A stretch of 6,484 bases of DNA from Nostocaceae cyanobacterium CSSed10_463m (GTDB lineage: Bacteria > Cyanobacteriota > Cyanobacteriia > Cyanobacteriales > Nostocaceae): NCBI GenBank assembly GCA_003556955.1, contig PWQB01000778.1, positions 1 through 6,484 of the forward strand, in the 5' to 3' direction. Under the pieces are notes generated by a model that had not been told where the DNA came from, searched no databases, and saw nothing but the letters and a program-made list of their open reading frames with translations. The translations under genes and the position numbers were made by a program. Shown piece by piece: positions 1 to 5,384 of the stretch. Each line of letters starts with the position of its first letter. Within the stretch, counting starts at the first letter, position 1.

Positions 1-1194
1 ATTGCTGATTTAGCAATTTTGCGCGTTGATATCATTGTGAATTTATCTGCTTCACCCTACAGTGTTGGTAAGCAGCAGTATCGAGAATCGATGCTCAAAC
101 ATAGTGCGGTACGTTTTTCCCAACCAATAATTTATACTAATCAAGTCGGGGGAAATGATGATTTAATTTTTGATGGTCGCAGTTTTGCTTTGAATCGTCA
201 AGGTGAAATTGTCTGTCGTGCTAATGGTTTTACTACTGATTTGGTAATAGTGGAATTTGATGAGGTGCAGCGAGATTTACAGTTTAGTTCTGTCGCACCT
301 ACATATCAGTCAGAATCAGAGGAAATTTGGCAGGCTTTGGTGTTGGGAGTCCGAGATTATACCCAAAAGTGTGGTTTCTCTAAAGTGGTGCTGGGTTTAA
401 GTGGGGGAATTGATTCGGCTTTAGTCGCAGCGATCGCATCCGTAGCTCTTGGTAAAGAAAATGTCCTCGGTGTGCTGATGCCTTCTCCCTACAGTTCATC
501 ACATTCTGTCAGTGATGCTTTGGCGTTAGCAGCAAATTTGGGTATTGAAACCACTACCTTAAAAATAGGGGAATTAATGCAAGGGTTTGATCACACCTTA
601 GCTGATTTGTTTGCTGGGACTGAATTTGGCATCGCTGAAGAAAATATCCAGTCCCGGATTCGCGGTAATTTATTAATGGCGATCGCCAACAAATTTGGTT
701 ATCTGCTATTATCCACTGGTAACAAGTCAGAAATGGCAGTGGGTTACTGCACCCTTTACGGTGATATGAATGGCGGGTTGGCTGTAATTGCTGATGTTCC
801 CAAAACTCGTGTGTATTCAATATGTCATTGGTTAAATCGTGATAGCGAAATCATTCCCCAAAATATTCTCACCAAACCACCTAGTGCTGAACTTAAACCC
901 GGACAAGTTGATCAAGATTCTCTACCCGACTACGAGATTTTAGACGACATCTTAGAACACCTGATCCACAAACACCAATCAGCAGCCCAAATTGTCGCCG
1001 CAGGCCATGATCCGGTAATTGTCAACAGAGTCATTCAGATGGTGACACGGGCTGAATTTAAACGCCGACAAGCACCCCCAGGATTAAAAATTACAGATCG
1101 CGCCTTTGGTACTGGTTGGCGAATGCCAATCGCCAGTAATTGGGCTGCTGTCAAAAATGCCTATCAGACTCAAACCACCCCTAACCCTACATGA
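1..1194 (+). CDS. nadE: Glutamine-dependent NAD+ synthetase, 5'-truncated by window edge
   Basis: This enzyme makes NAD+ from deamido-NAD+ and ATP in the cytoplasm, using ammonia released from glutamine by an N-terminal nitrilase-type domain. The frame is open from base 1, so the true start is upstream; the TTG at 19 is only the first possible start inside the window. About 397 residues are visible. Two-domain enzymes of this family have roughly 560, so perhaps 160 are missing, including the nitrilase Glu-Lys-Cys triad, whose Cys should lie just upstream. The last part of the nitrilase domain is visible (VNLSASPY, then FDGRSF). The synthetase domain follows, with the ATP-binding loop SGGIDS (400-417), the STGNKSE motif (712-732), the GDMNGG segment and the usual C-terminal KRRQAPPGLK and RAFGTGWRMPI. 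The gene ends with TGA and converges on the TPR gene. Identity rests on recalled family motifs and is very secure. Confidence 0.96.
   Translation: MADLAILRVDIIVNLSASPYSVGKQQYRESMLKHSAVRFSQPIIYTNQVGGNDDLIFDGRSFALNRQGEIVCRANGFTTDLVIVEFDEVQRDLQFSSVAPTYQSESEEIWQALVLGVRDYTQKCGFSKVVLGLSGGIDSALVAAIASVALGKENVLGVLMPSPYSSSHSVSDALALAANLGIETTTLKIGELMQGFDHTLADLFAGTEFGIAEENIQSRIRGNLLMAIANKFGYLLLSTGNKSEMAVGYCTLYGDMNGGLAVIADVPKTRVYSICHWLNRDSEIIPQNILTKPPSAELKPGQVDQDSLPDYEILDDILEHLIHKHQSAAQIVAAGHDPVIVNRVIQMVTRAEFKRRQAPPGLKITDRAFGTGWRMPIASNWAAVKNAYQTQTTPNPT
430..437. repeat. HIP1 octamers (first of seven in the window)
   Basis: The octameric palindrome GCGATCGC occurs at 430-437, 679-686, 1676-1683, 1799-1806, 4732-4739, 4849-4856 and 4885-4892. 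All seven copies lie in coding sequence (nadE, the TPR gene, sufR). This motif is heavily over-represented in many cyanobacterial genomes and is a strong sign of origin. Confidence 0.95.
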
Positions 1195-1236
1195 TGCAGC
1201 TTGCAGAAATCAAATAACTGAAAAGTGATTAGTAAT

Positions 1237-1271
1237 AGGCGTTGCTAGCGGGTCTAACCCAATATACGCCT
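1237..1271. terminator. Possible hairpin between convergent nadE and TPR genes
   Basis: AGGCGT (1237-1242) can pair with ACGCCT (1266-1271), and an inner GGGT (1250-1253) can pair with ACCC (1257-1260). It sits in the 102-base gap where two genes converge, where a bidirectional terminator would be expected. There is no T-run on either side, so intrinsic termination is doubtful; a processed hairpin or a dispersed palindrome is equally possible. Confidence 0.35.
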
Positions 1272-1297
1272 TGATAACTGATAACTGATAACTGATT
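1272..1297. repeat. Short tandem heptad repeat (TGATAAC)
   Basis: Three perfect tandem copies of TGATAAC (1272-1278, 1279-1285, 1286-1292) are followed by a partial TGATT. The array touches the stop codon of the minus-strand TPR gene, so that on the minus strand it begins the 3' untranslated region. Short tandemly repeated heptanucleotides of this type are known from heterocystous cyanobacteria, typically between genes. Their function is not established. Confidence 0.85.
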
Positions 1298-1977
1298 CAC
1301 CCCCCTAACTCCCGTAACATCCCATTTACCCGGTTCACTCCCGCCGAGTCATTTCGCCGTTGATACAAGTCACGGGCTTTTCTTAGCACATTGTTGGCTT
1401 GTGCAGTTTGCCGTCGCTGTTTATACATGAGAGCCATAAACTCATAGGTTTGGGCGTTATTGGGATTCAGTTTAATGGCTTCTTCAAAAGCCCATGTAGC
1501 GGCGGTAAAGTTTCCCAAACGGGTTTGAGTGATACCTAGTCCCAAATAAGCATTTAAATTACTACGGTTGAGTTGAACTGCACGACGGTAAGATTCATTT
1601 GCTCCCTTCATGTCACCCAAATTAGCTTTGATGTAACCCATAGCGTAATGATAATCACTGTTGTTAGCATCAATGGCGATCGCGCGACGATAAGAAGCTA
1701 GGGCTGGTTGAAAATTTCCTTGTTGGGCATAGAGATAGCCTATACCAGAATGGATTCTAGCGTTTCTTGGCTCAATTTGAGCAGCTTGTTGATAAATGGC
1801 GATCGCTCCATTATAGTCCCTAGCTGCCACCAGCCTCTGTCCTTCCTCAAAGAGTCTCTTTAATTGGGGGTTTGTGGTTTGCGCTATCAGTACCTGTGCT
1901 TGAGCCACCGAGGGGATATTCACGGAGCTAAATCCTAAGAACAGAATACCAACTGCAAGTGATATGCGTTTGTACAC
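1297..1977 (-). CDS. Exported tetratricopeptide repeat (TPR) protein
   Basis: A 226-residue protein with an N-terminal signal peptide: a basic start (residues 2-4), a hydrophobic core at about 6-17, and a likely signal peptidase site AQA|Q after residue 27. The mature part is almost entirely five consecutive 34-residue TPR units, at about 39-72, 73-106, 107-140, 141-174 and 175-208. They carry the usual spacing of Gly/Ala, Tyr and the terminal Pro/Asn (for example IEPRN, LNPNN). TPR arrays form a superhelix that binds other proteins, so a periplasmic or thylakoid-lumen scaffolding role is likely, but no partner can be read from the sequence. The start is GTG at 1977, chosen because AGGAA lies 7 bases upstream and the signal peptide begins there. 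The gene carries two HIP1 octamers. It stands alone: convergent with nadE on one side and divergent from the YbjQ-family gene on the other. Confidence 0.9.
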   Translation of the reverse strand: MYKRISLAVGILFLGFSSVNIPSVAQAQVLIAQTTNPQLKRLFEEGQRLVAARDYNGAIAIYQQAAQIEPRNARIHSGIGYLYAQQGNFQPALASYRRAIAIDANNSDYHYAMGYIKANLGDMKGANESYRRAVQLNRSNLNAYLGLGITQTRLGNFTAATWAFEEAIKLNPNNAQTYEFMALMYKQRRQTAQANNVLRKARDLYQRRNDSAGVNRVNGMLRELGG

Positions 1978-2403
1978 AGTAAAATTCCTGAATTTTTAAG
2001 GGACTTTTGCTTGTACATTAAAACAAAAAATTCGACTTTTGAAAACTGTATTGATTTCCTTTCACAAAATTTAAATAGATGGTCAATTCAGATACTTTTT
2101 CACAGCACAGAATTTCCTGAGTTTACATACACTGGAGGACTGATTGACTATGATCAACTATTTATAATACCCCGCAAATAAATTTATTGTTGGACAAAAT
2201 GCCTTTTATTGAGAGTAAGTTTCTTCCTGCGCTGCCTTTACACAAATAAAAGTATCTTACCTTGCTATGATGCCACAAACAGGTAGAGGAGGCGGGGAAT
2301 TTGGCACTCATTTGATCAAAGGGTTATCAGCAACTACATTGATGTATGGGAGCAATTTAAAATCTAAAATCCCAAATCCAAAATTGAGTCAAAGGAGTAA
2401 CTT
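1978..2403. other. Divergent intergenic region between the TPR and YbjQ-family genes
   Basis: This 426-base, AT-rich stretch should hold promoters for both divergent genes. A TATAAT at 2163-2168 (plus strand) is a good -10 match. The nearest -35-like box, TTGACT at 2144-2149, is only 13 bases away, so I do not call a promoter. AATAAATTTATT at 2177-2188 is a perfect 12-base palindrome of unknown meaning. The right end holds a degenerate heptad array and a short ORF, described separately. I see no RNA gene. Confidence 0.5.
2361..2388. repeat. Degenerate heptad repeat in the leader of the YbjQ-family gene
   Basis: Four imperfect 7-base units can be read in register: AATCTAA, AATCCCA, AATCCAA, AATTGAG. 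It resembles the AATCCAA-type short tandem repeats common between genes in Nostoc-like genomes. It ends only a few bases before the ribosome binding site (AGGAG at 2393-2397) of the following gene, so it is probably transcribed in that gene's leader. Confidence 0.65.
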
Positions 2404-2730
2404 ATGATTGTAACCACAACTGATGTGATACAAGGTGCTATTATTGAATCATATTTAGGCATCGTGACAGCCGAAGTCGTTTATGGTAGTAATTTCATCC
2501 GAGATTTCTTTGCCAGCATTCGAGATATTATTGGTGGACGTACTGCTAGCTATGAGCGTTTATTTGAGCAGGGTCAACAAAAGGCAATAGAAGAATTAAA
2601 ACAACGCGCCGAGCGTTTAGGCGCTGATGCAGTTATTGGGATTGAATTTGATACCGGCACAATTAATCTTGACCAGAGTGGAGTTTTATTATTAATTACC
2701 GCCACAGGTACTGCTGTAAAAATGCGTTAA
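2404..2730 (+). CDS. YbjQ / UPF0145 (DUF74) family protein
   Basis: A 108-residue protein covering the whole small YbjQ family (usually 100-110 residues). The family signatures are visible: a VTAEVVYGSN segment (residues 21-30), the core IRDIIGGRTASYE (39-51), RLGADAVIGIEFD (71-83) and the C-terminal TGTAVKMR (101-108). Members are thought to form small ring-shaped oligomers and are often labelled heavy-metal binding, but no metal-binding Cys or His cluster is visible here. A biochemical function should not be assumed. No signal peptide or membrane segment is seen, so it is probably cytoplasmic. The start is well supported: AGGAG (2393-2397) lies 6 bases before ATG. A strong terminator 26 bases after the stop indicates that its transcript ends here. 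Confidence 0.93.
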   Translation: MIVTTTDVIQGAIIESYLGIVTAEVVYGSNFIRDFFASIRDIIGGRTASYERLFEQGQQKAIEELKQRAERLGADAVIGIEFDTGTINLDQSGVLLLITATGTAVKMR

Positions 2731-2756
2731 TTTGTGAATCCTATTTTGTTTGGTGA

Positions 2757-2800
2757 CTAATGGGTAATGTCTTAGTAATAATTACCCGTTAGTGTTTTTT
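2757..2800 (+). terminator. Strong intrinsic terminator after the YbjQ-family gene
   Basis: CTAATGGGTAAT (2757-2768) pairs with ATTACCCGTTAG (2781-2792) in a 12-bp stem with one G-U pair and a 12-base loop. TG and six Ts (2795-2800) follow. It lies 26 bases downstream of the stop codon, the expected place for factor-independent termination. Confidence 0.88.
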
Positions 2801-2834
2801 AGTAATATTTATGGCGCTAAAAAGCACATATTCA

Positions 2835-2863
2835 GTAGGGGTTTAGCAATGCTAAACCCCTAC
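2835..2863. repeat. Perfect dispersed palindrome (13-bp stem, AAT loop)
   Basis: The arm GTAGGGGTTTAGC (2835-2847) is exactly complementary in reverse to GCTAAACCCCTAC (2851-2863), with a three-base loop. There is no T-run after either arm, and a good terminator already lies 35 bases upstream, so it is unlikely to be the main terminator. GTAGGGG...CCCCTAC palindromes of this form are, from general knowledge, common between genes in Nostoc-type genomes, so this is best read as a copy of a small dispersed repeat. Confidence 0.8.
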
Positions 2864-3124
2864 CACATGAGTATATTTACTATCAATATAATCATTGTTC
2901 AGAGCCGGAAATTGGCTATTTTAGTAACACCATACCATGATTAATTTGTACAGTGTGTAAGTCCTAATATTTATGAAGTAATTTTAGTTAATCCTGCTGA
3001 AGATAGAGTGATTAACTCCTTCTGTTGATAGATATTAAAAATCATATCTGGCAATTTAATTTTAAGCATAAGCATGAATCATCAAATGAATATAACTGAT
3101 CAAAAACTTTGCTGATCAAGCAAT

Positions 3125-3128
3125 GGAG
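3125..3128 (+). promoter_or_regulatory. Ribosome binding site that sets the membrane-protein start
   Basis: GGAG lies 10 bases before the ATG at 3139. It favours that ATG over the in-frame TTG at 3109, which has no Shine-Dalgarno match and sits only 9 bases after an in-frame stop (TGA at 3097-3099). Confidence 0.7.
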
Positions 3129-3138
3129 AAAATCAACT

Positions 3139-3768
3139 ATGTCATACGTGAATCGCTTAGGCGATGATGTTATTAATGAACCCGCAGTAGCAGGTAGAGT
3201 AGCAGAATATCATGATCGAGTGCGCTGGGGACCAATAATTGCTGGCGTGTTAGTCGCCTTAGCTACGCAATTAATTTTAAGTTCCTTATTTGGTGCTATC
3301 GGCGCAGGTGCAATTGCTGGCTCAGGAGCGCCCAGAACCATAACGCCTGATATTGCGGCTAATGTGGGAATTTGGTCAACTCTGGCTTTGTTAATTTCCC
3401 TCTTCGTTGGTGGTTGGGTGACAGCTCGGACTTGTGGACCAATGAACCGGAATACAGCCCTGCTCAATGGCGCAATTCTCTGGGCTACTACTATCGCTCT
3501 GAGTTCTTGGCTATTAGCAAGTGGTGTCTGGGGAACTTTTGGTGTTGTAGCTCCCAATGTTGCAGTTGCTGTACCTCCCCAAGCGGTTCAACCAGGCGCT
3601 CCCGTACCGCCCACTACTGTCACGGCTGAACAGGCTCGCCAAATTGCTGCGGCTACTTCTAGGGCTTTGTGGTGGTTTGTATTGGGTTCTTTGTTGAGTT
3701 TAGCTGCGGCTCTCATGGGTGCTGTTGTGGGCGCTCGCAGTCCTAGAAGTAATAATTATCGGGCTTAA
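3139..3768 (+). CDS. Four-helix integral membrane protein of unknown function
   Basis: A 209-residue protein with a short polar N-terminus (1-29, containing VAEYHDRVRWG) and four predicted membrane segments: about 31-60, 77-97, 108-130 and 177-199. The first is rich in small residues (GAIGAGAIAGSG). Between helices 3 and 4 is a Pro/Val/Ala-rich linker (139-162) followed by a short polar stretch (TAEQARQIAAATSR), presumably outside the membrane bilayer. The ending GARSPR is basic, which suggests that both termini face the cytoplasm. The WGPIIAGVLVAL opening resembles a widespread group of small bacterial membrane proteins, some labelled PhnA-like; that label does not imply phosphonate metabolism and I do not adopt it. 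No catalytic or transport motif is evident. The start is ATG at 3139, supported by GGAG. Terminators before and after suggest a single-gene transcript. Confidence 0.85.
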   Translation: MSYVNRLGDDVINEPAVAGRVAEYHDRVRWGPIIAGVLVALATQLILSSLFGAIGAGAIAGSGAPRTITPDIAANVGIWSTLALLISLFVGGWVTARTCGPMNRNTALLNGAILWATTIALSSWLLASGVWGTFGVVAPNVAVAVPPQAVQPGAPVPPTTVTAEQARQIAAATSRALWWFVLGSLLSLAAALMGAVVGARSPRSNNYRA

Positions 3769-3797
3769 ATGTTTTGGGTACACTTCAATTTATCGCT

Positions 3798-3823
3798 AAA
3801 AGTGCCTTTTTTAGGTGCTTTTT
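3798..3823 (+). terminator. Intrinsic terminator after the membrane-protein gene
   Basis: AAAGTGCC with one further C (3798-3806) pairs with GGTGCTTTT (3814-3822), giving nine pairs, two of them G-U, around the seven-base loop TTTTTTA. The 3' arm runs straight into Ts. On the minus strand the two wobble pairs become A-C mismatches, so the hairpin should work only for plus-strand transcripts. It lies 29 bases after the stop codon. Confidence 0.72.
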
Positions 3824-3862
3824 ATTGGGTTAATTGCATTTATGCGATTTTGGTTTAGAAGG

Positions 3863-3950
3863 AACGAACCGCCTATCGCTAAAGCGAAGCTCCGCTAACG
3901 CGTAGCGTATGCCCCTTGGGCTTTAGACGCAAAGAACGCCAAGGGAAGAG
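3863..3950. repeat. Dispersed repeat interrupted by a 52-base element
   Basis: The left piece AACGAACCGC (3863-3872) and the right piece starting AGACGCAAAGAACGCC (from 3925) together match the continuous repeat at 4018-4056. Bases 3873-3924 are extra. The inserted segment is GC-richer than its surroundings and strongly self-complementary: CTAAAGC (3879-3885) against GCTTTAG (3920-3926), CGCTA (3893-3897) against TAGCG (3903-3907), and GCCC (3911-3914) against GGGC (3918-3921). Small dispersed repeats lying inside other repeats are known from Nostoc genomes. Reading this as an insertion event is inference from one comparison. Confidence 0.7.
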
Positions 3951-4017
3951 GGTTTTATAGGGTTTTTTCATCGGTCTCTATATTTCTACTAAATTGGGAT
4001 GCTCCTGTTAATTTTTT

Positions 4018-4056
4018 AACGAACCACAGAGGCACAGAGGACACTGAGATGGAAGA
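4018..4056. repeat. Second, uninterrupted copy of the AACGAACC repeat
   Basis: It begins AACGAACCAC and contains two tandem copies of CACAGAGG (4025-4032, 4033-4040), followed by the related ACACTGAG. It matches the two outer pieces of the repeat at 3863-3950 and lies 17 bases from the stop codon of the minus-strand 86-residue gene. Its sequence type is common between genes in heterocystous cyanobacteria, as far as I recall; no function is known to me. Confidence 0.65.
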
Positions 4057-4072
4057 AAGGGAAGGAAATGCT

Positions 4073-4333
4073 TTACCATTTCAAGTATGAGGCTTCTATT
4101 CCTTGTTCTCGTTTAATTTTGGCATCTGTTTCAAACCAGGTAATCAGTTGCTGTGTGGTTAAGTCTTCTATCGCTACACCGCATTCTTGGGCAATATGCT
4201 TGAGGACTTTAAGGGATGAAATTGTTATTCTGGTTAAAAATTTCTCTGATGAAGATAGCAATGCTGCATCTATTTTGGCTGATTCTTCTAAGGTGAGAAA
4301 TTGAGTTGTCGGTTGCTGTGGTGGTATATCCAT
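4073..4333 (-). CDS. Small uncharacterised protein, 86 residues
   Basis: No known function is recognised. The product is soluble and mostly helical in appearance, with no signal peptide or membrane segment. After a Pro/Gln/Thr-rich start (residues 4-10) come QFLTLEESAKIDAALLSS (11-28) and KFLTRITISSLKVLKHIAQE (31-50). The rest, GVAIEDLTTQQLITWFETD and the ending ASYLKW, is also helix-like. The pattern resembles short cyanobacterial hypothetical proteins with a DAALLSS...KFLTR core, from memory and not verified. The start is ATG at 4333, with only a weak GGAA-type site upstream. It lies 95 bases downstream of sufR on the same strand, so readthrough co-transcription is possible but unproven. 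An overlapping plus-strand ORF is much less protein-like in composition. Confidence 0.68.
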   Translation of the reverse strand: MDIPPQQPTTQFLTLEESAKIDAALLSSSEKFLTRITISSLKVLKHIAQECGVAIEDLTTQQLITWFETDAKIKREQGIEASYLKW

Positions 4334-4392
4334 ATATTTATTTTTCCAAGTTAGTTAAATGTTGATTCATGGACAATTAATAATTATTGATT

Positions 4393-4408
4393 GGTAAAAC
4401 GCCTTACC
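4393..4408 (-). terminator. Weak hairpin after sufR
   Basis: GGTAA (4393-4397) can pair with TTACC (4404-4408) around a six-base loop, about 20 bases past the sufR stop. On the minus strand it is followed by AT-rich sequence but no run of Ts, so it is at best a weak terminator. Confidence 0.25.
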
Positions 4409-4428
4409 ACTGAAATATTAGCCATGAT

Positions 4429-5136
4429 TTAAACTGAATGTGATTGTGTTGGTCGAGCTTTCACTAAATAGCCGCAACGATGTTCACCATCTATAATCCA
4501 ATGGGTGCGCTCTACGTGACAATCTGGTAGCACCGCCGCAAACATTTCTAATTCATGACCGCAGATGCTAGGGAAAGACTCGGCGACGTTAGAAATGGCA
4601 CAGTTATGTTCCATGAAGATAAAGCTATCATCTTTTGAGGATTCCACTGAGTGATACTCTGCCATGAATCCTTCAGTTTTTCTCAGATTCACTAAATTAG
4701 CTACACGTTCTTCTAGTGATCCGTTACCGACGCGATCGCGGTATTCTTGAGCTTTACGCTCCCACTGTTTTTGTAAAATCGAGGTTACTTGGTCACGGCC
4801 TACGGTTTCTGCTAAAGTGTCCAACAGTGAAACTGCAAATTCACCATAGCGATCGCTTTGATGATTGTTTAAACTCCTTTGCAGGCGATCGCGTCCCCGG
4901 CGGCTTAACTTATATATATGCTGTGGCCGCCCCATACCTATTTGTGCAGATGAATACAAAACTAAATCTTCCGTCTCCAAATCTTTCAAATGACGACGAA
5001 TTGCTTGCTTGCTGACATCTAAAACTTCCGCTAACTCAAAAGCAGTTGCTTGTGAGCGCTTAAGCAGATACTCCAGAATATCTTGCTTGGTTGAGGTTTG
5101 GTGAGTAGTCTCCATTTGCTCTACAAGACGCTGCAT
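4429..5136 (-). CDS. sufR: SufR, Fe-S-cluster-sensing transcriptional repressor of the suf genes
   Basis: SufR is a DNA-binding protein that carries [4Fe-4S] clusters and, in cyanobacteria, represses sufBCDS and its own gene when Fe-S clusters are sufficient. The 235-residue product shows an N-terminal winged helix-turn-helix (about 16-85), with SQATAFELAEVLDVSKQAIR as the helix-turn-helix and RPQHIYKLSRRG as the wing. A helical linker with a heptad-like stretch follows at about 95-155. Four cysteines at 179, 192, 206 and 221 give the exact CX12CX13CX14C pattern expected of SufR. I chose ATG at 5136, preceded by GGGGA six bases upstream. TTG at 5148 (239 residues) and ATG at 5115 (228 residues, matching shorter relatives better) are alternatives. 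Three HIP1 octamers lie in the gene. It is divergent from sufB, with two operator-like repeats between them. Confidence 0.95.
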   Translation of the reverse strand: MQRLVEQMETTHQTSTKQDILEYLLKRSQATAFELAEVLDVSKQAIRRHLKDLETEDLVLYSSAQIGMGRPQHIYKLSRRGRDRLQRSLNNHQSDRYGEFAVSLLDTLAETVGRDQVTSILQKQWERKAQEYRDRVGNGSLEERVANLVNLRKTEGFMAEYHSVESSKDDSFIFMEHNCAISNVAESFPSICGHELEMFAAVLPDCHVERTHWIIDGEHRCGYLVKARPTQSHSV

Positions 5137-5172
5137 GAACGTCCCCAAATATTTTTTTTAGAAAATTTGACT

Positions 5173-5194
5173 TTAACAACATTCTTGTTGTTAA
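5173..5194. promoter_or_regulatory. SufR operator candidate 1 (sufR-proximal)
   Basis: A perfect inverted repeat: TTAACAAC (5173-5180), spacer ATTCTT, GTTGTTAA (5187-5194). It contains CAAC-N6-GTTG, the pattern reported for cyanobacterial SufR binding sites. It lies 37 bases upstream of the chosen sufR start, well placed for autorepression. Confidence 0.82.
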
Positions 5195-5218
5195 TTTAGC
5201 GTAAAATGAAAATAAATT

Positions 5219-5238
5219 AAACAACCCACAAGTTGTTT
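5219..5238. promoter_or_regulatory. SufR operator candidate 2 (sufB-proximal)
   Basis: A perfect inverted repeat: AAACAAC (5219-5225), spacer CCACAA, GTTGTTT (5232-5238). It also fits CAAC-N6-GTTG. Its centre lies 45 bases from that of candidate 1 and 146 bases upstream of the sufB start codon. A TATTTT at 5253-5258 could be the sufB -10 box, which would place this site over the -35 region; that promoter assignment is tentative. Confidence 0.82.
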
Positions 5239-5384
5239 TACTCCCAAAGTCCTATTTTAACAGCCGTGTTACCACTCGGAAACACTAACAGGGAAAAGGC
5301 TCAAGCAGCCCGTCTCCCATTCTTAAAGAGATTTCCGTAAACAGATTTCACGATTCCAGTTCTGAACACAAGAGATTAATACCG

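Larger units (their letters stand above)
2731..3138. other. Intergenic region between the YbjQ-family and membrane-protein genes
   Basis: This 408-base gap contains the terminator and the perfect palindrome listed separately. The rest, about 2864-3138, is AT-rich and presumably holds the promoter of the downstream membrane protein, but I find no well-spaced -35/-10 pair. TATAAT at 2887-2892 lacks a -35 partner. CTGATCAA occurs twice as a direct repeat (3096-3103 and 3112-3119) just upstream of the next gene. No ORF of useful length is present. Confidence 0.5.
3769..4072. other. Repeat-rich intergenic region
   Basis: This 304-base stretch separates the plus-strand membrane-protein gene from the minus-strand 86-residue gene. 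It contains a terminator, an interrupted dispersed repeat and a second copy of that repeat, all listed separately. The remaining 3951-4017 is AT-rich with nothing recognisable. No protein-coding gene is supported. Confidence 0.6.

Noticed and set aside
554..820. Minus-strand ORF inside nadE
   Set aside because: It lies opposite highly conserved synthetase motifs; its product is rich in Gln, His and Cys without any family resemblance.
2144..2168. TTGACT ... TATAAT promoter upstream of the YbjQ-family gene
   Set aside because: The boxes are only 13 bases apart, too close for a sigma-70-type promoter.
2287..2303. AGGAGG followed by TTG as a small-gene start
   Set aside because: The frame stops after four codons.
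3210..3629. ORFs on both strands inside the membrane-protein gene
   Set aside because: They overlap a hydrophobic-helix coding frame that has its own ribosome binding site and terminator; the alternative products look like low-complexity shadows.
3769..3858. 29-codon hydrophobic ORF directly after the membrane-protein stop
   Set aside because: It has no ribosome binding site of its own and runs through the terminator hairpin; most likely chance.
3863..4056. CRISPR array or IS element
   Set aside because: There are only two imperfect copies, one of them interrupted, with no regular spacers, and no transposase gene or long terminal inverted repeats are present.
4068..4304. Plus-strand ORF opposite the 86-residue gene
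   Set aside because: Its product is irregular in composition (scattered Cys and Ser), has no ribosome binding site of note, and the minus-strand frame looks far more like a soluble protein.
4716..5015. Plus-strand ORF inside sufR
   Set aside because: It runs opposite the SufR winged-helix and linker coding sequence, which is unambiguous.
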